DNA from: Limnoperna fortunei
Lineage: Eukaryota; Mollusca; Bivalvia; Mytilida; Modiolidae
Assembly (NCBI GenBank): GCA_944474755.1
Contig: OX104114.1
Location: forward strand, 45,387,070 to 45,451,069
DNA length: 64,000 nucleotides
Reading direction: 5' to 3'
The notes below the pieces were generated by a model. The model saw only the letters and a list, made by a program, of their open reading frames with translations. It was not told the DNA's origin and searched no databases. The translations under genes and the position numbers were made by a program. Shown in pieces: positions 30,301-38,020 of the stretch. The first letter of the stretch is position 1; the number at the start of each line of letters is the position of its first letter.

Positions 30301-32239
30301 TTTTGAGTCCTAACTTGCTCTGTTCTAATGATGTTTAGTATGTTTTATTTCACATTCACTATATGACCTATATACCAAGATTTTCTGAAAAGAAAGTGCT
30401 ATTTTTAGAGTGGGGTTTTTCCCGGAATGTGGTTCTCTTTTGGAAGGTTTTAAAGAGGTCATTAAATTTTGAGAGAACATAAGCCTGTCACGAACGATTC
30501 TGGATATATATAATGTCGGTCAAGTTGCACTTAAGGTAAAAGAGCTGCGCTAATTAAAAAAATAACAAATTGAGTAGAAAATCTTAAAGAATTGGATTAG
30601 TGTTTTTCCCCTACAAACAAAACCAGAAGTTATTTCACATACAAAATAATGCTTACAATATAGTTTAGTATAGGAAATAGAAAATACTGGCTTGATGTCT
30701 GGTTTACGGGATGAATATACTTCGCAAAAAGTGAATCTGGAATACAATATCGTGGGATACAATAAATTTCCAGTGTGCATGTGCTTGATCTGCTGAGAAA
30801 TAAAAGTAAGGGTAATAGATAAGCCTAAATATCTATATTTTAATTTCTTTGAAATGTTCAACAGCAGAGCAACATTGTCCATTTGGTATAACCTTACATG
30901 GTATTTCAGCACGTGACTGATTGTTGACATCATAATTATATAATTATACAAAATTTCTTCTGCAAACAAGCGACCACACTAAAAATTGTGAATTGAAAAT
31001 ATTATTTGACTAATTGTTAAATATTGTTTTTGTTATTTCGTTTCATAATATTGAATTATTGGATATAGACGACTTTGGGTGGGTTTGCGCTGGACATAAA
31101 CCGACCCAAAGTCATCTATATTCAATAATCTAACCAGCAATTGAAAACAATCCTTAAATAAACAATATATCACATTTCCTCCAATTTGATTAAAATTCAT
31201 TCAACATTTGTTTGTTCATTGATATCTCTTTTTAAGACATCACTGGGTGTATATGTCATGTTCATTTTTATTATCAAAAGCATTTTCTTTGCATGTGTTT
31301 ACTGTATCACCAAATAAAATTTGTGTTTTCGAAAAATACTGAAAATCTGAAACATTCTTATTTTTTGAACCAAATTTGTTGATATAAAAAATAAAGAAGA
31401 AAGGAAAAAGAAAAAAATGACATGCCCACAAACAAACATTAGTGGACACAATGTTAATTTAAAAGAAAATGTTTTTTCTCTCATTACCATTCATTCTGTG
31501 TTTCATCAACTGTTAACACCACTTTAAGCAAATGCAATAATTAATATATACTTAACAATGTTTTTATTTTTTGAAGCTGAAGTTATACATAAATTATGTT
31601 CTGGATAGGGAAAGTCATATCAGTTCCCTTAATATTTAAATTATAAATTAATTAGTTAATTTAAACTTCTTAAAACTCAGAGAAGTAAACTTATATCGTA
31701 TATCATTTAAATTTTTTTTATCATACTGAAGATAAACTTCCCTTAGTCAACATTCATATACTGCATGGTTTTAATCAGCTTGCAGTTTCTGAAAAGAAAA
31801 AATCTGAACGTTTTTCCCATTGGGACCTATGTAAAACTAACCACTGTGGTGGCCATTCTTAATATTTAATCAGAATTACAAATATATATATTTTCAAAGA
31901 ACCTGTTTGGATTAGTTTATAAGTATTTGAGATGCAACCTTTTAAAACTTTTATCACATATGTTTCTATATTTAATTATTACTACCCAAAAACTAGATTT
32001 CACTTCATATTCATATGTAAAAGTAGTCATTCTAATATTTTGTTTTTGACCTTTATATTTAAAGATTTTAAAACTGGTACTTTCAGAAGACAGTTATCAT
32101 CATTCTATCAGTCATTTTATATACATGTATCTTACCTTTGATTGGAAGAATGAAAACAGGAAGTCTTTCCACTGGTTTCTGTTTATAGACTGGTACTTAA
32201 ACTTGTCAGCATATGCCTTTAGAAATGGTTCAAACTCCG
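15216..32239 (-). CDS. LTA4H: Leukotriene A4 hydrolase-like gene, C-terminal six exons
   Basis: Six minus-strand exons, listed separately, join in frame: 32239-32136, 29898-29828, 26134-25981, 25030-24951, 15860-15756 and 15336-15216. Every exon has an AG acceptor and a GT donor, and all phases match (0, 2, 0, 2, 2). Together they give roughly 210 residues that follow the order of the C-terminal part of animal LTA4H: the end of the M1 catalytic domain (FLKAYADKFKY, WKDFLF), a linker with VDWNAW, and the helical C-terminal domain with NSEIRL, NWED and QGRMK. In the human enzyme the Arg and Lys of GRMK hold the substrate carboxylate. The enzyme is a zinc aminopeptidase and epoxide hydrolase making leukotriene B4. 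The HEXXH zinc site lies in earlier exons that I did not find to the right. LINE copy 3 sits in the intron between 24951 and 15860. Confidence 0.87.
15756..15860 (-). CDS. LTA4H: LTA4H-like penultimate exon
   Basis: 105 nt, acceptor CTTGCAG, donor GTGAG. It encodes WLFLC...NWEDSIAYALKF and EQGRMKLVRRIY. The GRMK motif corresponds to the Arg/Lys pair that binds the substrate carboxylate in the human enzyme. Confidence 0.88.
15861..16199. other. Intron sequence, nothing recognised
   Basis: Start of the long intron that contains LINE copy 3 and its host repeat. I see no features here other than AT-rich DNA. Confidence 0.4.
16200..17100. repeat. GGCGGCCATCTTGG minisatellite, second copy
   Basis: Very close to the array at 1530-2253 but with at least one more unit, and with the same unique tail ending GACAAAGTTAGGTCCA before a GAA run. 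The extreme left flank differs from the first array, so this is a dispersed repeat copy rather than a duplication of the whole locus. Confidence 0.8.
17101..17133. repeat. (GAA)11 at 3' end of LINE copy 3
   Basis: Eleven GAA units between the host repeat and the LINE 3' end (TTGAATTTTCAATACCC on the plus strand). Confidence 0.95.
17575..21768 (-). CDS. LINE copy 3 ORF2 (APE endonuclease-reverse transcriptase), intact
   Basis: 1397 residues. Endonuclease begins at the second methionine (residue 21, MSGFSLVS). SLNTQGC is near 27, LQDTH near 58, GGDFNCTTNPSLDR near 160 and SDHDY near 248. Reverse transcriptase carries KSPGIDGLPSEFYK near 483, SAYADD near 714 and KVLGTFVG further on. A CPSC-H-C knuckle is near 1170-1189, a proline-rich hairpin-coded segment at about 1224-1283, and a conserved C-terminal block follows. 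The length suits a Tx1/L1-type ORF2. The N-terminal 20 residues are hydrophobic and vary between copies, so translation may start at residue 21. The start lies 23 nt after the ORF1 stop and in another frame, suggesting reinitiation on one RNA. Confidence 0.95.
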   Translation of the reverse strand: MYCPLNYAFLLIFFITITIVMSGFSLVSLNTQGCRDSFKRYFILDSLKSKLNADIVFLQDTHTIPSDEGIWKMIWRGEIVFSHLSTISAGLAICFSNNLEYTILDHKVILPGRILHATIKLQEETVYLLNVYSPTCPKEKLDFLKSLKHHLNQLDSSYPILLGGDFNCTTNPSLDRTGDVEPHPHSCNEFKTIVKRFKFIDTFRNIHPYDRTYSWSRNDGVAARLDRIYISKHYSQFIRSSEIKPCSYSDHDYIRVYFKEIQSKHKSAYWCLNTSLLDDKSYIDMINNFWISWRLQKSEFKCIQDWWDRGKYKIKELSQEFSVKKSYDFKRKFDSLQTDIELLKSNIAANPNLNSILIEKQHQLSELERIQARGAWVRSRFKYVNDADKPTKYFFDLERKRGTKKLLSHLTLPNGNIIDSDQEIKTLARNFYSDLYSPDPVDEGCQNEILKDLPTISDTQKQTLDSAISYDELSSAVLKMNNNKSPGIDGLPSEFYKTFWNVVGKDMHEVFVTSIEENRLPLSCRRAVLTMIPKKGDSSLLKNWRPVSLLCCDYKILTRAFSLRLRTVLPDILNIDQSYCVPGRHISDNIRFISDATCYANQEHIPLAIVSLDQEKAFDRVHHGYLMKTLEAFGFGDYFISCIKTIYTDVHSLLKINNSLSSPFQFKRGIRQGCSLSGQLYAICLEPLLHKLRSNDGLSGLELPLSDGKKSCLSAYADDLDTLLTQDSDFDTLSFWLDIYQKASNSKINLQKSEGLWVGSWKNRNDCPLGLKWNNKGLKVLGTFVGNNKDFYKQNWEGMEEDITVKLDRWKPFARGLSLRGRTLVINLLSASKLWHRLNSVSVPDEIISAIQNKFVDFLWQGKHWVSKEMLYLPVCTGGQGLVHILSRIRDFRIQFMYRFLTLMNGEDVHPCYYFCKYFLSTVSNLNYDVQLLLLDGDFQYTNIPSFYQDLIKAWKNFESSRIKIDDTSVADILEEPLFFNPSLINPKTDEPFYFENFVIAGMTKVKDLFDTSLKRKFTAEDLVGILSIRSERCIQQHLDLLWSSFPPEWSILIDRFLNNDIDIGVVHQYIFKLDIDNAPELSKGVVLDKCPKKMIYLLSVVQNFNSSHNKKLLSPWCNILRSNVPPNVIYSHVYEYPHSMHEGDLNWRILHGAIATSKFYCKAGYQQSDVCPSCGLQEDLHHIFIACPRISVLLNNVHNILCKLSTNNVGSIESFIFGPSTFTSTDLTPPQVSANRSPPAVHTLSSGSCPVRRSNPADPPSPRISCPDVPVPADHTSSRVGCPESTRLPMVMEDGTVVLGECTNTQRWTKRYRTPRRLFQWIATQAKMATYVTLQHLRTGGGPTDPLQEFRSRIRARLAIEFAYYRFVNNVDSFSDFWCFNNVLCFISSDKLFVNI
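17921..18095 (-). other. Four tandem hairpins inside ORF2 of LINE copy 3
   Basis: Arms are at 17921-17929/17943-17951, 17969-17978/17990-17999, 18020-18028/18042-18050 (one mismatch) and 18065-18073/18087-18095 (one mismatch). Left-arm starts are 48, 51 and 45 bp apart, as in copies 1 and 2. Confidence 0.85.
21792..23351 (-). CDS. LINE copy 3 ORF1 (CCHC nucleic-acid-binding protein), intact
   Basis: 519 residues from MASPSFSSVV at 23351. The frame is open further upstream to 23543, but that extension is out of frame in copy 1, so I treat it as 5' UTR. The order is a Ser-rich N-terminus, a conserved block (FGHKPFGFVSRKHGV, KIPKKVTLSNCPPFIPNDLL), the knuckle CFKCKQTGHIQNRC at about 268-283, a low-complexity Thr/Val/Ser region, DISIWDLPPPSH, and the C-terminal KARLNKLIKKLKSYLKTHA. 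It probably packages element RNA. Confidence 0.92.
   Translation of the reverse strand: MASPSFSSVVVNGKTTQLSSNVASSNTVFNDEDNRDLNLIKRTIPSMVVGKSLPKANVSNNTVLSRESSRSKSLSSANSESIFQETSRSKSKDDEMPSFGHKPFGFVSRKHGVRLTNIPSVSIEQYVVAIADIVKPENIVAASRMRSGVVVFLSNLDDVEELCSNGLSIGDEFVEVQCLVKIPKKVTLSNCPPFIPNDLLEDELMRYGRIISDIKPIALGIKIPALKHVKSFRRQVSLILHPNVTLPESFDMYYQRQSYRIFVNDDVVCFKCKQTGHIQNRCPQNRPQNNKSESGTNVPFTAEPVPPTGTAEQSIILDSEVNESPANVNTSVSNTSTNVTVERKSANLTVSNVIVNVHTPTEKVDTDPLPVKSAVKRKAADNDSIICIKTPTTTKIPDVSTKDDISIWDLPPPSHSILNTDEEEDIDIESISSDLSEQNVSQVVVDTEQKLSTEELDRLLSELKSNKKPVEKCLEYTTNLRQLCQDFIDRRRNPESSSQLKARLNKLIKKLKSYLKTHA
23559..23655. repeat. (GAA)4-(TAA)n plus terminal hairpin of host repeat
   Basis: After the LINE 5' end come four GAA units, a (TAA)n run and AAGAAGAAACGGTGCAAAA. 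An inverted repeat follows with arms 23621-23630 and 23639-23648 and loop ACTTCGTG. It matches the block at 14177-14245. Confidence 0.82.
23656..24182. other. Intron, nothing recognised
   Basis: AT-rich intronic sequence of the LTA4H-like gene without a supported feature. Confidence 0.4.
24183..24720 (+). repeat. Two direct copies of a dispersed ~220-bp repeat
   Basis: Both copies run from CATCTCTGTG through AGGTCAAAG, ACACATCG, TTGATATTATCTACC and CCTACCTCAAAA to a GACAGAC-rich end followed by TGATCACT. Copy one is about 24183-24410 and copy two about 24500-24715. I recognise this as a mollusc-type dispersed repeat but cannot assign a superfamily. Confidence 0.6.
24951..25030 (-). CDS. LTA4H: LTA4H-like internal exon (NSEIRL exon)
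   Basis: 80 nt with acceptor GCCGGCAG and donor GTAAGG. It encodes YRSVIKVKKMEEVYKFNAVK followed by NSEIRL, matching the IKRMQEVYNFNAINNSEIRF-type segment of LTA4H. It ends in phase 2, which fits the next exon. Confidence 0.87.
25190..25330 (-). repeat. Degenerate SINE fragment
   Basis: CCTTCGGCAGAAAAACTGGC and CTTGCCAAT match the middle of the SINEs at 26640 and 58920. Both ends are lost. Confidence 0.45.
25540..25850. repeat. Single-unit copy of the 640-1250 repeat
   Basis: It shares CAGTCATTTACTAGTCATCA, TACAGAGGAACTG, AGGTCAAGGTCAGGTGACAG, GACCTAGGGCTTGGG and the (GCC)n end with the array at 640-1250, but has only one tandem unit. Confidence 0.75.
25981..26134 (-). CDS. LTA4H: LTA4H-like internal exon
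   Basis: 154 nt, acceptor TTAATAG, donor GTAAAC. It encodes YDESLAVPCQELCDRWNKSA and then DLSQFSSNDLQNLTPDQIR. It corresponds to the LTA4H segment between the catalytic and helical domains (NYDMTL...CIALSQRW...LKDLSSHQ-like). Confidence 0.87.
26135..26639. other. Intron, nothing recognised
   Basis: AT-rich intronic DNA. A minus-strand frame at 26498-26241 shows no recognisable protein. Confidence 0.4.
26640..26870 (-). repeat. tRNA-derived SINE copy, diverged
   Basis: Reads TTTTAATGCAACTTTTAGCA, AGCTATATCATGGCATCAGG, GTAGGAAAACTGGCAATCCT and GTTGACAGACCATGTGATCA, the same order as in the 58920 and 62866 SINEs. The B-box end is decayed and the 5' tRNA head is missing. Confidence 0.7.
27385..27560 (-). 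repeat. Degenerate SINE fragment
   Basis: TTTAAAGCCACTTGCAGCAA, GGTTTTATTGGGGGAGGAAA and AAAACTGGCAATCCTTGTCA match the SINE body. The copy is truncated near CTGCCTGCAGT. Confidence 0.6.
27744..29805 (+). pseudogene. Decayed LINE reverse transcriptase, plus strand
   Basis: Recognisable but broken reverse-transcriptase blocks appear in order. Near 27744-27980 are KSGKYPKSWAQGFILPI and SYNPSNYRGI. Near 28160 is YASFIDLRKAFDSI, near 28350 GAFQGDNFSPNFFNLYINNI, and near 28470 CLMFADDLVLLS (catalytic FADD). A C-terminal region follows at 28930-29352 (LCKYISGVNKRTSNL, LGRYPLYND, LRTYRKFKF), then CKKC near 29495. Several stops and frameshifts separate them. The 3' end carries TTAATAAAATCTTTGAATC near 29780. 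The family is a jockey-superfamily-like LINE common in molluscs, different from the GAA-associated LINE. It sits in an LTA4H-like intron in antisense orientation. Confidence 0.82.
29828..29898 (-). CDS. LTA4H: LTA4H-like internal exon (VDWNAW exon)
   Basis: 71 nt with acceptor TTTTAG and donor GTAAGT. It encodes ADKLNTVDWNAWFYEVGMPP then WKP, matching the VDWNAWLYSPGLPP-type linker of LTA4H. It lies only about 25 bp from the 3' end of the decayed LINE. Confidence 0.88.
29899..30904. other. Intron, nothing assigned
   Basis: Contains a short (GA)n run near 30068-30096 and a 139-codon minus-strand frame at 30969-30550 that I cannot relate to any protein. Codon use is AT-driven, so I do not call it a gene. 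Confidence 0.4.
30905..31165. repeat. Dispersed repeat with internal inverted repeat, copy 1
   Basis: It starts TTTCAGCACGTGACTGATTG and ends in a short inverted repeat (GGATATAGACGACTTTGGG against CCCAAAGTCATCTATATTC), then CAATTGAAAACAATCCTTAA. The block is paralogous to 34494-34830. Confidence 0.7.
31166..32135. other. Intron, nothing recognised
   Basis: AT-rich intronic DNA of the LTA4H-like gene. No supported feature. Confidence 0.4.
32136..32239 (-). CDS. LTA4H: LTA4H-like exon, end of catalytic domain
   Basis: 104 nt, acceptor GTTGCAG, donor GTAAG. After two leading bases it encodes EFEPFLKAYADKFKYQSINR, then NQWKDFLFSFFQSK. It matches the end of the LTA4H M1 domain (FLKAYVEKFSYKSITTDDWK-like). 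This is the most N-terminal exon I could find. Confidence 0.88.
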
Positions 32240-32396
32240 CTGCAACAGAATGGCATTAAGAATTTAAGTCTTTCTGAAAATAAGACCAAACCTTATTGCC
32301 ACTTACGAATCATCCCAAAATAGGATTCTTTACAGAACCTGAGATACTTTACAAACGAGCTAAACTGAACTTCCTTTATTTTCAGGTGCTGTTTTG

Positions 32397-32570
32397 ACTG
32401 GATTTATTTGTTTGTTTGTTTGTTTTATGGTGTTTAACGCCACTTTCAGCAATTTTTCAGCTATGTCATGGCGTCCAGTTTTTATTGGGGGAGGAAGCCG
32501 GAGTACCCGGAGAAAACCCCCGACCTGCGGTAGGAAAACTGGCAATCCTTGTCAATTAAGATACATAAAT
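32397..32570 (-). repeat. tRNA-derived SINE, 5'-truncated
   Basis: Starts with a (TTTG)n tail and ATGGTGTTTAACGCCACTTT, then GGAAGCCGGAGTACCCGGAG, and stops at GTCAATTAAGAT. The tRNA head and B box are absent. Sequence is very close to the copy at 58920. Confidence 0.85.
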
Positions 32571-32969
32571 GGTGATCTGTGTTTTTAAATTGGTTTTATT
32601 TGCAGGTTTTAAAAAAGAGCAAAAAAAGAGTTTTGTCCCATTTTGGGTAGTTATTTCTTCACACTCACAGTTTATGACAACTTCTAAAATTTTGTTTTAC
32701 TCAACATCTATCCAGTGTTAGTTGCAATTTCAATTCAGGTTTGCAACATGTTTGCTGTCTTTACAAATGCAAAGTCATCCATAGAAATTTACCAAACAAA
32801 GAAAGACAACTCTTTATATATTTAAATTTGACAGTATGCTAATGGAGAATATATCATTTGGAGTTTACAACCTTATTCTTAACAATAATTTTATATCTGT
32901 AACAATAGTTATTTCACACTGGCATTATTTCATACACTTTGTACAAGTATGCTACTTGCATTAATTATA

Positions 32970-33065
32970 ACTAGAGGCACCTAGGAGCCTGGATCGCTCA
33001 CCTGAACCTGAAACCAATTGAACAACTAGCAATTCACTTCTGCATAAATCATTAATTTTGATATT
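32970..33065. repeat. Dispersed repeat edge
   Basis: ACTAGAGGCACCTAGGAGCC followed by CGCTCACCTGA resembles a start I have seen in many bivalve repeats (ACTAGAGGCTC...CGCTCACCT). The extent to the right is unclear. Family unassigned. Confidence 0.4.
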
Positions 33066-33769
33066 TTTAAGGGTATAATTCCTATAAGGAGTCATCCAAC
33101 ACATAAGCACCGAAAATCACTTTTGCACATCTTGATGAGCAGAAAAATTTTGCATTGAAAAGTTTTTTTTCTAGCTTTGACTGTTTTCAAGACATTAGGG
33201 AAAAATGACAAAAACCCACAATTAAGGGGAAATAACTTCTATAAGGCGTCATCATAAATTATTAACTCAATGGAGAGTTTTGTATCACTTTTTAGAAGGT
33301 TCATTTCTGATTTCCTGTATCTGTTATACTTTTTGAACTATAAGCCAAAAACAAGTTTCATCATACATGTGATATTTCTTTCAGCCCAATGTGTGAGACT
33401 AGACTAAATTTTGTGTGAGATTTGATGATTTTGTGTGAGATGTTTAGTCGACCCTGATTTTGCGTTATTATTAGCGTTTTCATTCTTTGGTTGTGTTTTT
33501 TTGTTTTGTTGCATCATCTTATTTTTTAACCATGTTGATGTAAAGTACACAATAACAGATATAACTTGTCCCATAGGATAGGATTGACACAGACCGCGTA
33601 AAAGTCTATAAAATAACTAATAGAACATTGTAACAAGACTAGGATCACTACAGGCCTGGTAAAAGGTTTAGTCAATAACAGATATAACATGATTAGAGGA
33701 AGGGAGGCTAGTCCATGATACACATTTGTCATCTTATTAATTTTTTTAATTAGTGATTTTTTTTTAAAA
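33066..33769. other. Nothing recognised
   Basis: AT-rich non-coding sequence, possibly the continuation of the repeat at 32970. Confidence 0.35.
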
Positions 33770-34090
33770 AGCTCGACCTGGAGGAGTTTGAAAATTTAAA
33801 GAGAGATGATTTAGCGTTGGTTGCAAACATTTAAATGTTATTTTCAAAAATTCAATTAAAAAAAACAATTAAGAATTTTCTCAACGATAAATTGGTTAAA
33901 CTTAAAAACTTCACAGAAGAAGATAGTGTGATGAAAGTCCAGACAGTTGATACAATTTTATACAAGCAATTGGAATTTGAACATGAGTTAAAAATGAAAG
34001 AACTAAAAGTAGAATTTGGAAAAATGGAATTATATTGTAGTGAGAGAGAAAGCAAGAAGAACGTGAAAAAGAACCTGCATTTGAATTGAA
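33770..34090 (+). pseudogene. Possible retroelement gag-like fragment
   Basis: The plus strand reads LDLEEFENLKRDDLALVANI, then after a frame change IKNFLNDKLVKLKNF and a charged helical stretch ELKMKELKVEFGKME. This resembles the N-terminal region of gag-like proteins common in mollusc LTR retroelements (a DL..L....L...R..I...L pattern followed by an acidic coiled coil). It is short and lacks a diagnostic motif, so the call is weak. Confidence 0.35.
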
Positions 34091-34493
34091 AAATGCCATA
34101 GCTTGATTTAAAAGAGATCGAAACAAAATAATAGAATTTTTTAATTAAAAAAGGAATTACAACGTCAGAAATCAAAACTAAGTAACTGTTCAGACGATAG
34201 GCCTGAGAAAATGTCAGCAGCCTTTCCAACTATAAAACGTTCTACATAGAAGACTAAACGAATTTCGGCAATTTCAAATTTTCAGCAATTTTTCCAACTA
34301 AGACAAATATATATCAACAACATTTTTACAGAAGTTAGGAAATAAACGAATATTTTTGTGCCTCATTAAACTGTTCTAATTTTGACCCAGTGTACGTTCG
34401 ACCCATTGAAAGTTTTTTTGTAAGACTATAATAGTTTCGTCTCTTAGGGTTTCAATATTTCATTCATCTAAATTTTGTAAAACCTAACTTGGT

Positions 34494-34830
34494 TTTTCAG
34501 CACGTGACTGATTGTGACGTCATAATAAGATGTATTGATGACGTTGACTATACATGAATTCTTCCGCAAACAACAAGTGACGACACTTAAATTGTGAATT
34601 GCAAATATTATTTGATTACTTGTAAAATATTGTTCTTGTTACTTCATTTTTACTATAGAATTTAAAATATAAGGTTTGTTTTCAATTGTTGGTTAGATCA
34701 TTGGATATAAACGACTTTGGATCGATTTACCCTGCAAGATAAACCGTTTCGCGGTTTATTCAGCGTAAATCGACCCAAAGTCGTTTATATCCAATAATCT
34801 AACCAACAATTGAAAACAATCCTTAAATAA
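34494..34830. repeat. Dispersed repeat with 150-bp palindrome, copy 2
   Basis: It starts TTTTTCAGCACGTGACTGAT and ends in a large near-palindrome at 34673-34822. The arms, about 62 nt each, run from TTGTTTTCAATTGTTGGTTA inward, and the centre has a smaller ATAAACCG/CGGTTTAT hairpin. Paralogous to 30905-31165. Confidence 0.78.
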
Positions 34831-35730
34831 TATTTACAAACATGCTCCATAATTTTGTAAATTTCTGTTTTTTTAAACGACTTAAAAGACTGAACCTATA
34901 TCGGACTTCTACACTTAACCTTTAAGTGCGTTGAAAACAATTTCAGCGGCAAGATCATTTGTAACGTAACAAACTTGTGATTAACTGTCTATGACTGTAT
35001 ATTACACATTTAACGGCTTTAATAGGACGATTTCATGATAATTACTTTTCTGTAATAGCGTCCACGAACTCTTGTAGTTGCAACAGGTATATATTTAATA
35101 AACAAATAAATTTTAATAAATACAGAAAAATTAAATACATATGCATCACTCTTGCAGGTGACAGCAATGGGAATGACGATATTTACGAAAAACACTGGGA
35201 ATCGTAAACAGGAAACAATGCTATTAAAATTTATTTTAAACCTACAGTTTTTTTCAAAACATTAATCTGAACAGAATAAAATGAAATTATGACGCTTATA
35301 TACCAAAATAATGTGTTCCTATGTATCTAAATCTTCAGATAATTAAATTCATCCTCTTTCTGCCAAACCTGGGAACTCTGTAATCAATAAGAATATAATA
35401 AGTTATGAAATGCATGGATATGGTTTAAACAGTTTCCTCTGTGGCAGTTATCGTCTTTTCAACAGCGACCAACTAATATGTGTGTGAATATAAAACATAC
35501 ATTGTCATGCATTAATGTGTATAGAAAGGGCCCTATTAGGACGCTCGTCTTTTCACACTCAACAAAGAACATACTAGAAAATATTTTTAACAGTAAAAAT
35601 AATTACGAACATTCGAAACAAATCCCAGTCCAATAACAGACAAGAGAATGGTTTCCCTTATGACAATTATTATGCAAGAATCTATACCTATACATACCAT
35701 GTATTTGTAGCTGTGAATTTCAGTTAGTAC
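34831..35730. other. No gene recognised
   Basis: AT-rich. Its first part (ACATGCTCCATAATTTTGTA) is paralogous to about 47510-47650. A further exon of the secreted-protein gene could lie here but I found none. Confidence 0.35.
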
Positions 35731-35896
35731 CTATCATTCGCATAGCCTGGACAAATTCGTATTTTAACTGGTTATAAGTTAGCCCAAATCCGGTATGAGT
35801 AGAATAAAAGTTGGCAAACTCATCTGCAGTTATGTGTTCATCCTTGTTTGGGTCAATCCAGTCAAATGCATAGGTACGTCTCTTTTCATTGTTCCT
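35731..35896 (-). CDS. Candidate EF-hand exon of a secreted-protein gene
   Basis: The minus strand encodes TYAFDWIDPNKDEHITADEF then ANFYSTHTGFGLTYNQLKYE and FVQAMRMI, ending at a GT donor (35730-35729). The segment DPNKDEHITADE fits the 12-residue EF-hand loop: D1, N3, D5, H7, I8, E12. An acceptor at AAAAG before 35896, or another before 35881, leaves the frame in phase 0, compatible with the signal-peptide exon at 37239-37115. Linking the two is an inference from strand, distance and phase. Exons further 3' were not found. Confidence 0.55.
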
Positions 35897-37114
35897 CTTT
35901 TATGCATTATCTGAAGTTGGTAATATGCGTAAGTCTTAAAATTCAGTATTATATATTTAGTTGTTAAACTTCTAGAATTGCTGACGTTTCCACGATAACT
36001 GTCGTTTTTAAACAAGACATAAACACTAATTTCTTTTCAATTGACATTGTTTTTTTTCATTATATGACAGGTAACTACAGTCAAACGAAAACAAAAGAAA
36101 TTCACATTATCCATGTACGAGGTTTTATAGTGTACATTACTATTTAAAGCCAATATTGTATTATTACATGAATATAATTATGTGTGTTTTGAGCTGTCTA
36201 AAATCTACTTCTGGGTCATGTTAAATCGGAACAGTACTAAAATTGCAGTATAATATGTTTATTGTTTGTCCGATTCACATTTCCTATGCACATCCGGTAA
36301 AGCGGAATCCAATATACTTTCTGATCAGATTTTTGTACCCGTATGTAAAACAACAACAATATACTAGTCTGCTGTTAATAGATTTGATAGACAAGGATTT
36401 TTTTTATTTTAGTCATGTAATAAAACATGAAATGACTTTGACAATAGTTGCTGTGAGTATTGCTCAACCCTCGAACATGTAGCGGCTATGTGAATATAAC
36501 GTTTTCTCTGGTTGAAAAATCCCAATAGCGACTATATCATTCATTCAGTCATTGTATAATTTTACACATTGCTTTTATTTACATATAGTGATGGCCATTG
36601 GTGTTTATGTGATATTCTTTTGATACTTGATTGGATTCCACCACCCCTTTTACATTAATCACGTAATTTGTGTTTATCTATTCTCTCGTTTGTAGGTATT
36701 ATGTTGTTTCAATGTATGATACTAAAAGTAAAAATAGAAGCGAATACAAATCGAATTTTAATTATATATTGTTTGATGACTTTTGCTGCGAGTAATCTAT
36801 TTTAAATTGATTTTATAATTTAATTATATTTGAATGCATTCTATTTGCAGTACAATACAGTAAAACGAAACATTAAAATTGCGGTTTTTTCAAAGGGTTC
36901 GATTTTGAAAATTAGCCACAGTGGAATAAAAATCAAGGACTAAACGAATTCTACGTTTCGTTATCTTGACTTAAATACAGACTGTCCTATATCTATTCCA
37001 CAAAGAATCTCTAAATCTTGTATTTTAAGAAACAAATAAAAAGTAAAACTCCGTCTGGTTAAACAATGGTTAAAATTAAGTAATCAATCAGTGTTATAAT
37101 CATAAATTACCAAC
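35897..37114. other. Probable intron of the secreted-protein gene
   Basis: AT-rich. The part 36840-37114 aligns with 49690-49974 beside the second paralog. Confidence 0.45.
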
Positions 37115-37239
37115 CTGGACTGTTTGGGCTATTGTATTTTTCAAAATTGATGTCTCCTTTGTCACTAGGGTTGGCCATACAAATCCAATCGTTGCGACAA
37201 TCACACAGGCGAAACTGAATTTCATTTTCATACACTGGT
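37115..37239 (-). CDS. Signal-peptide exon of secreted-protein gene 1
   Basis: After acceptor ACGACAG (37241-37240) the minus strand has ATG at 37231 and encodes 39 residues starting MKMKFSFACVIVATIGFVWP, then LVTKETS..., and ends at CAG|GTTGG in phase 0. The basic start, hydrophobic core and small residues fit a cleavable signal peptide. The second gene at 50107-49975 encodes a clear homologue with the same intron positions. The mature function is unknown; if the EF-hand exon at 35731 belongs to it, the product would be a secreted calcium-binding protein. Confidence 0.68.
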
Positions 37240-37863
37240 CTGTCGTATTATGTAGCTATAACAATTGACCATGTTATTAGATTTGATTTTATAATTACAT
37301 TTATTGTAATTTTAATAATGTATTGTAACTTAAATACACGTTTCGACAACTTGTATGGTTTTTAATAAGGCTAGTGTTTGCTAAGGCACCTGCTTCTAAT
37401 ATGCGCATTTTAGTTACTACGGACCGAAATGCTTATTCACGAATCCTTTTGTTATTGTTCTTATTTGTGTAATTTTTCGGAATACAAATGTTCGAAGATA
37501 CCGAGGTTTGTTCAAGGCACGATTAGTTAGGGACAGACAAAAGCATGGTTAAACAGAAGAGCCATGACTGTAATTTAGTCACTATATTTTGTGCTTTTGA
37601 TAACTCTTCAACGGCCAATAACATACTTGTACATAACATGGTAATTATTAAATGCACTTTGAAGGATACATTTAACAATTAATAAAAATCAAATAAGCTT
37701 AGCACCAGTCGTATATTTTGTTAATGCGTTTGACGTAAATTTATAATAAATATCTGAATGTTAGTTATTAATAAAACATAAACCAATGAAAAAAAAAGAA
37801 ATAATACAAGCCGTAAATAAAAGAAGGTAAAGTGTAAACACTAATTTTAACATGTGTACATAC

Positions 37864-37895
37864 CAGAGTCCTAATAAAAGTTATCTTGTGTAATA
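37864..37895 (-). other. 5' UTR exon of secreted-protein gene 1
   Basis: About 30 nt downstream of the TATA box the sequence reads to CTCTG|GTATGT (donor at 37863-37862). The paralog has the equivalent GTG|GTAAGT donor. The transcription start is estimated, not seen. Confidence 0.5.
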
Positions 37896-37920
37896 TGGGC
37901 TATACCGGATTGTACCCTTA

Positions 37921-37930
37921 CTTATATAGC
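37921..37930 (-). promoter_or_regulatory. TATA box of secreted-protein gene 1
   Basis: GCTATATAAG on the minus strand, with TTTTATTCGTGC just upstream. The word is conserved at the same distance from the 5' UTR donor in the paralog at 50758-50767. Confidence 0.65.
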
Positions 37931-38020
37931 ACGAATAAAATGTCAAAGTGAAAAGCAGCCAATTACCACTCATCAACACATACGATGTTTACAGTTCAAA
38001 ACGGATTTTAATACATCACA

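Noticed and set aside
30550..30969. 139-codon minus-strand frame in an LTA4H-like intron
   Set aside because: No recognisable domain, AT-driven composition and no splice or promoter context.
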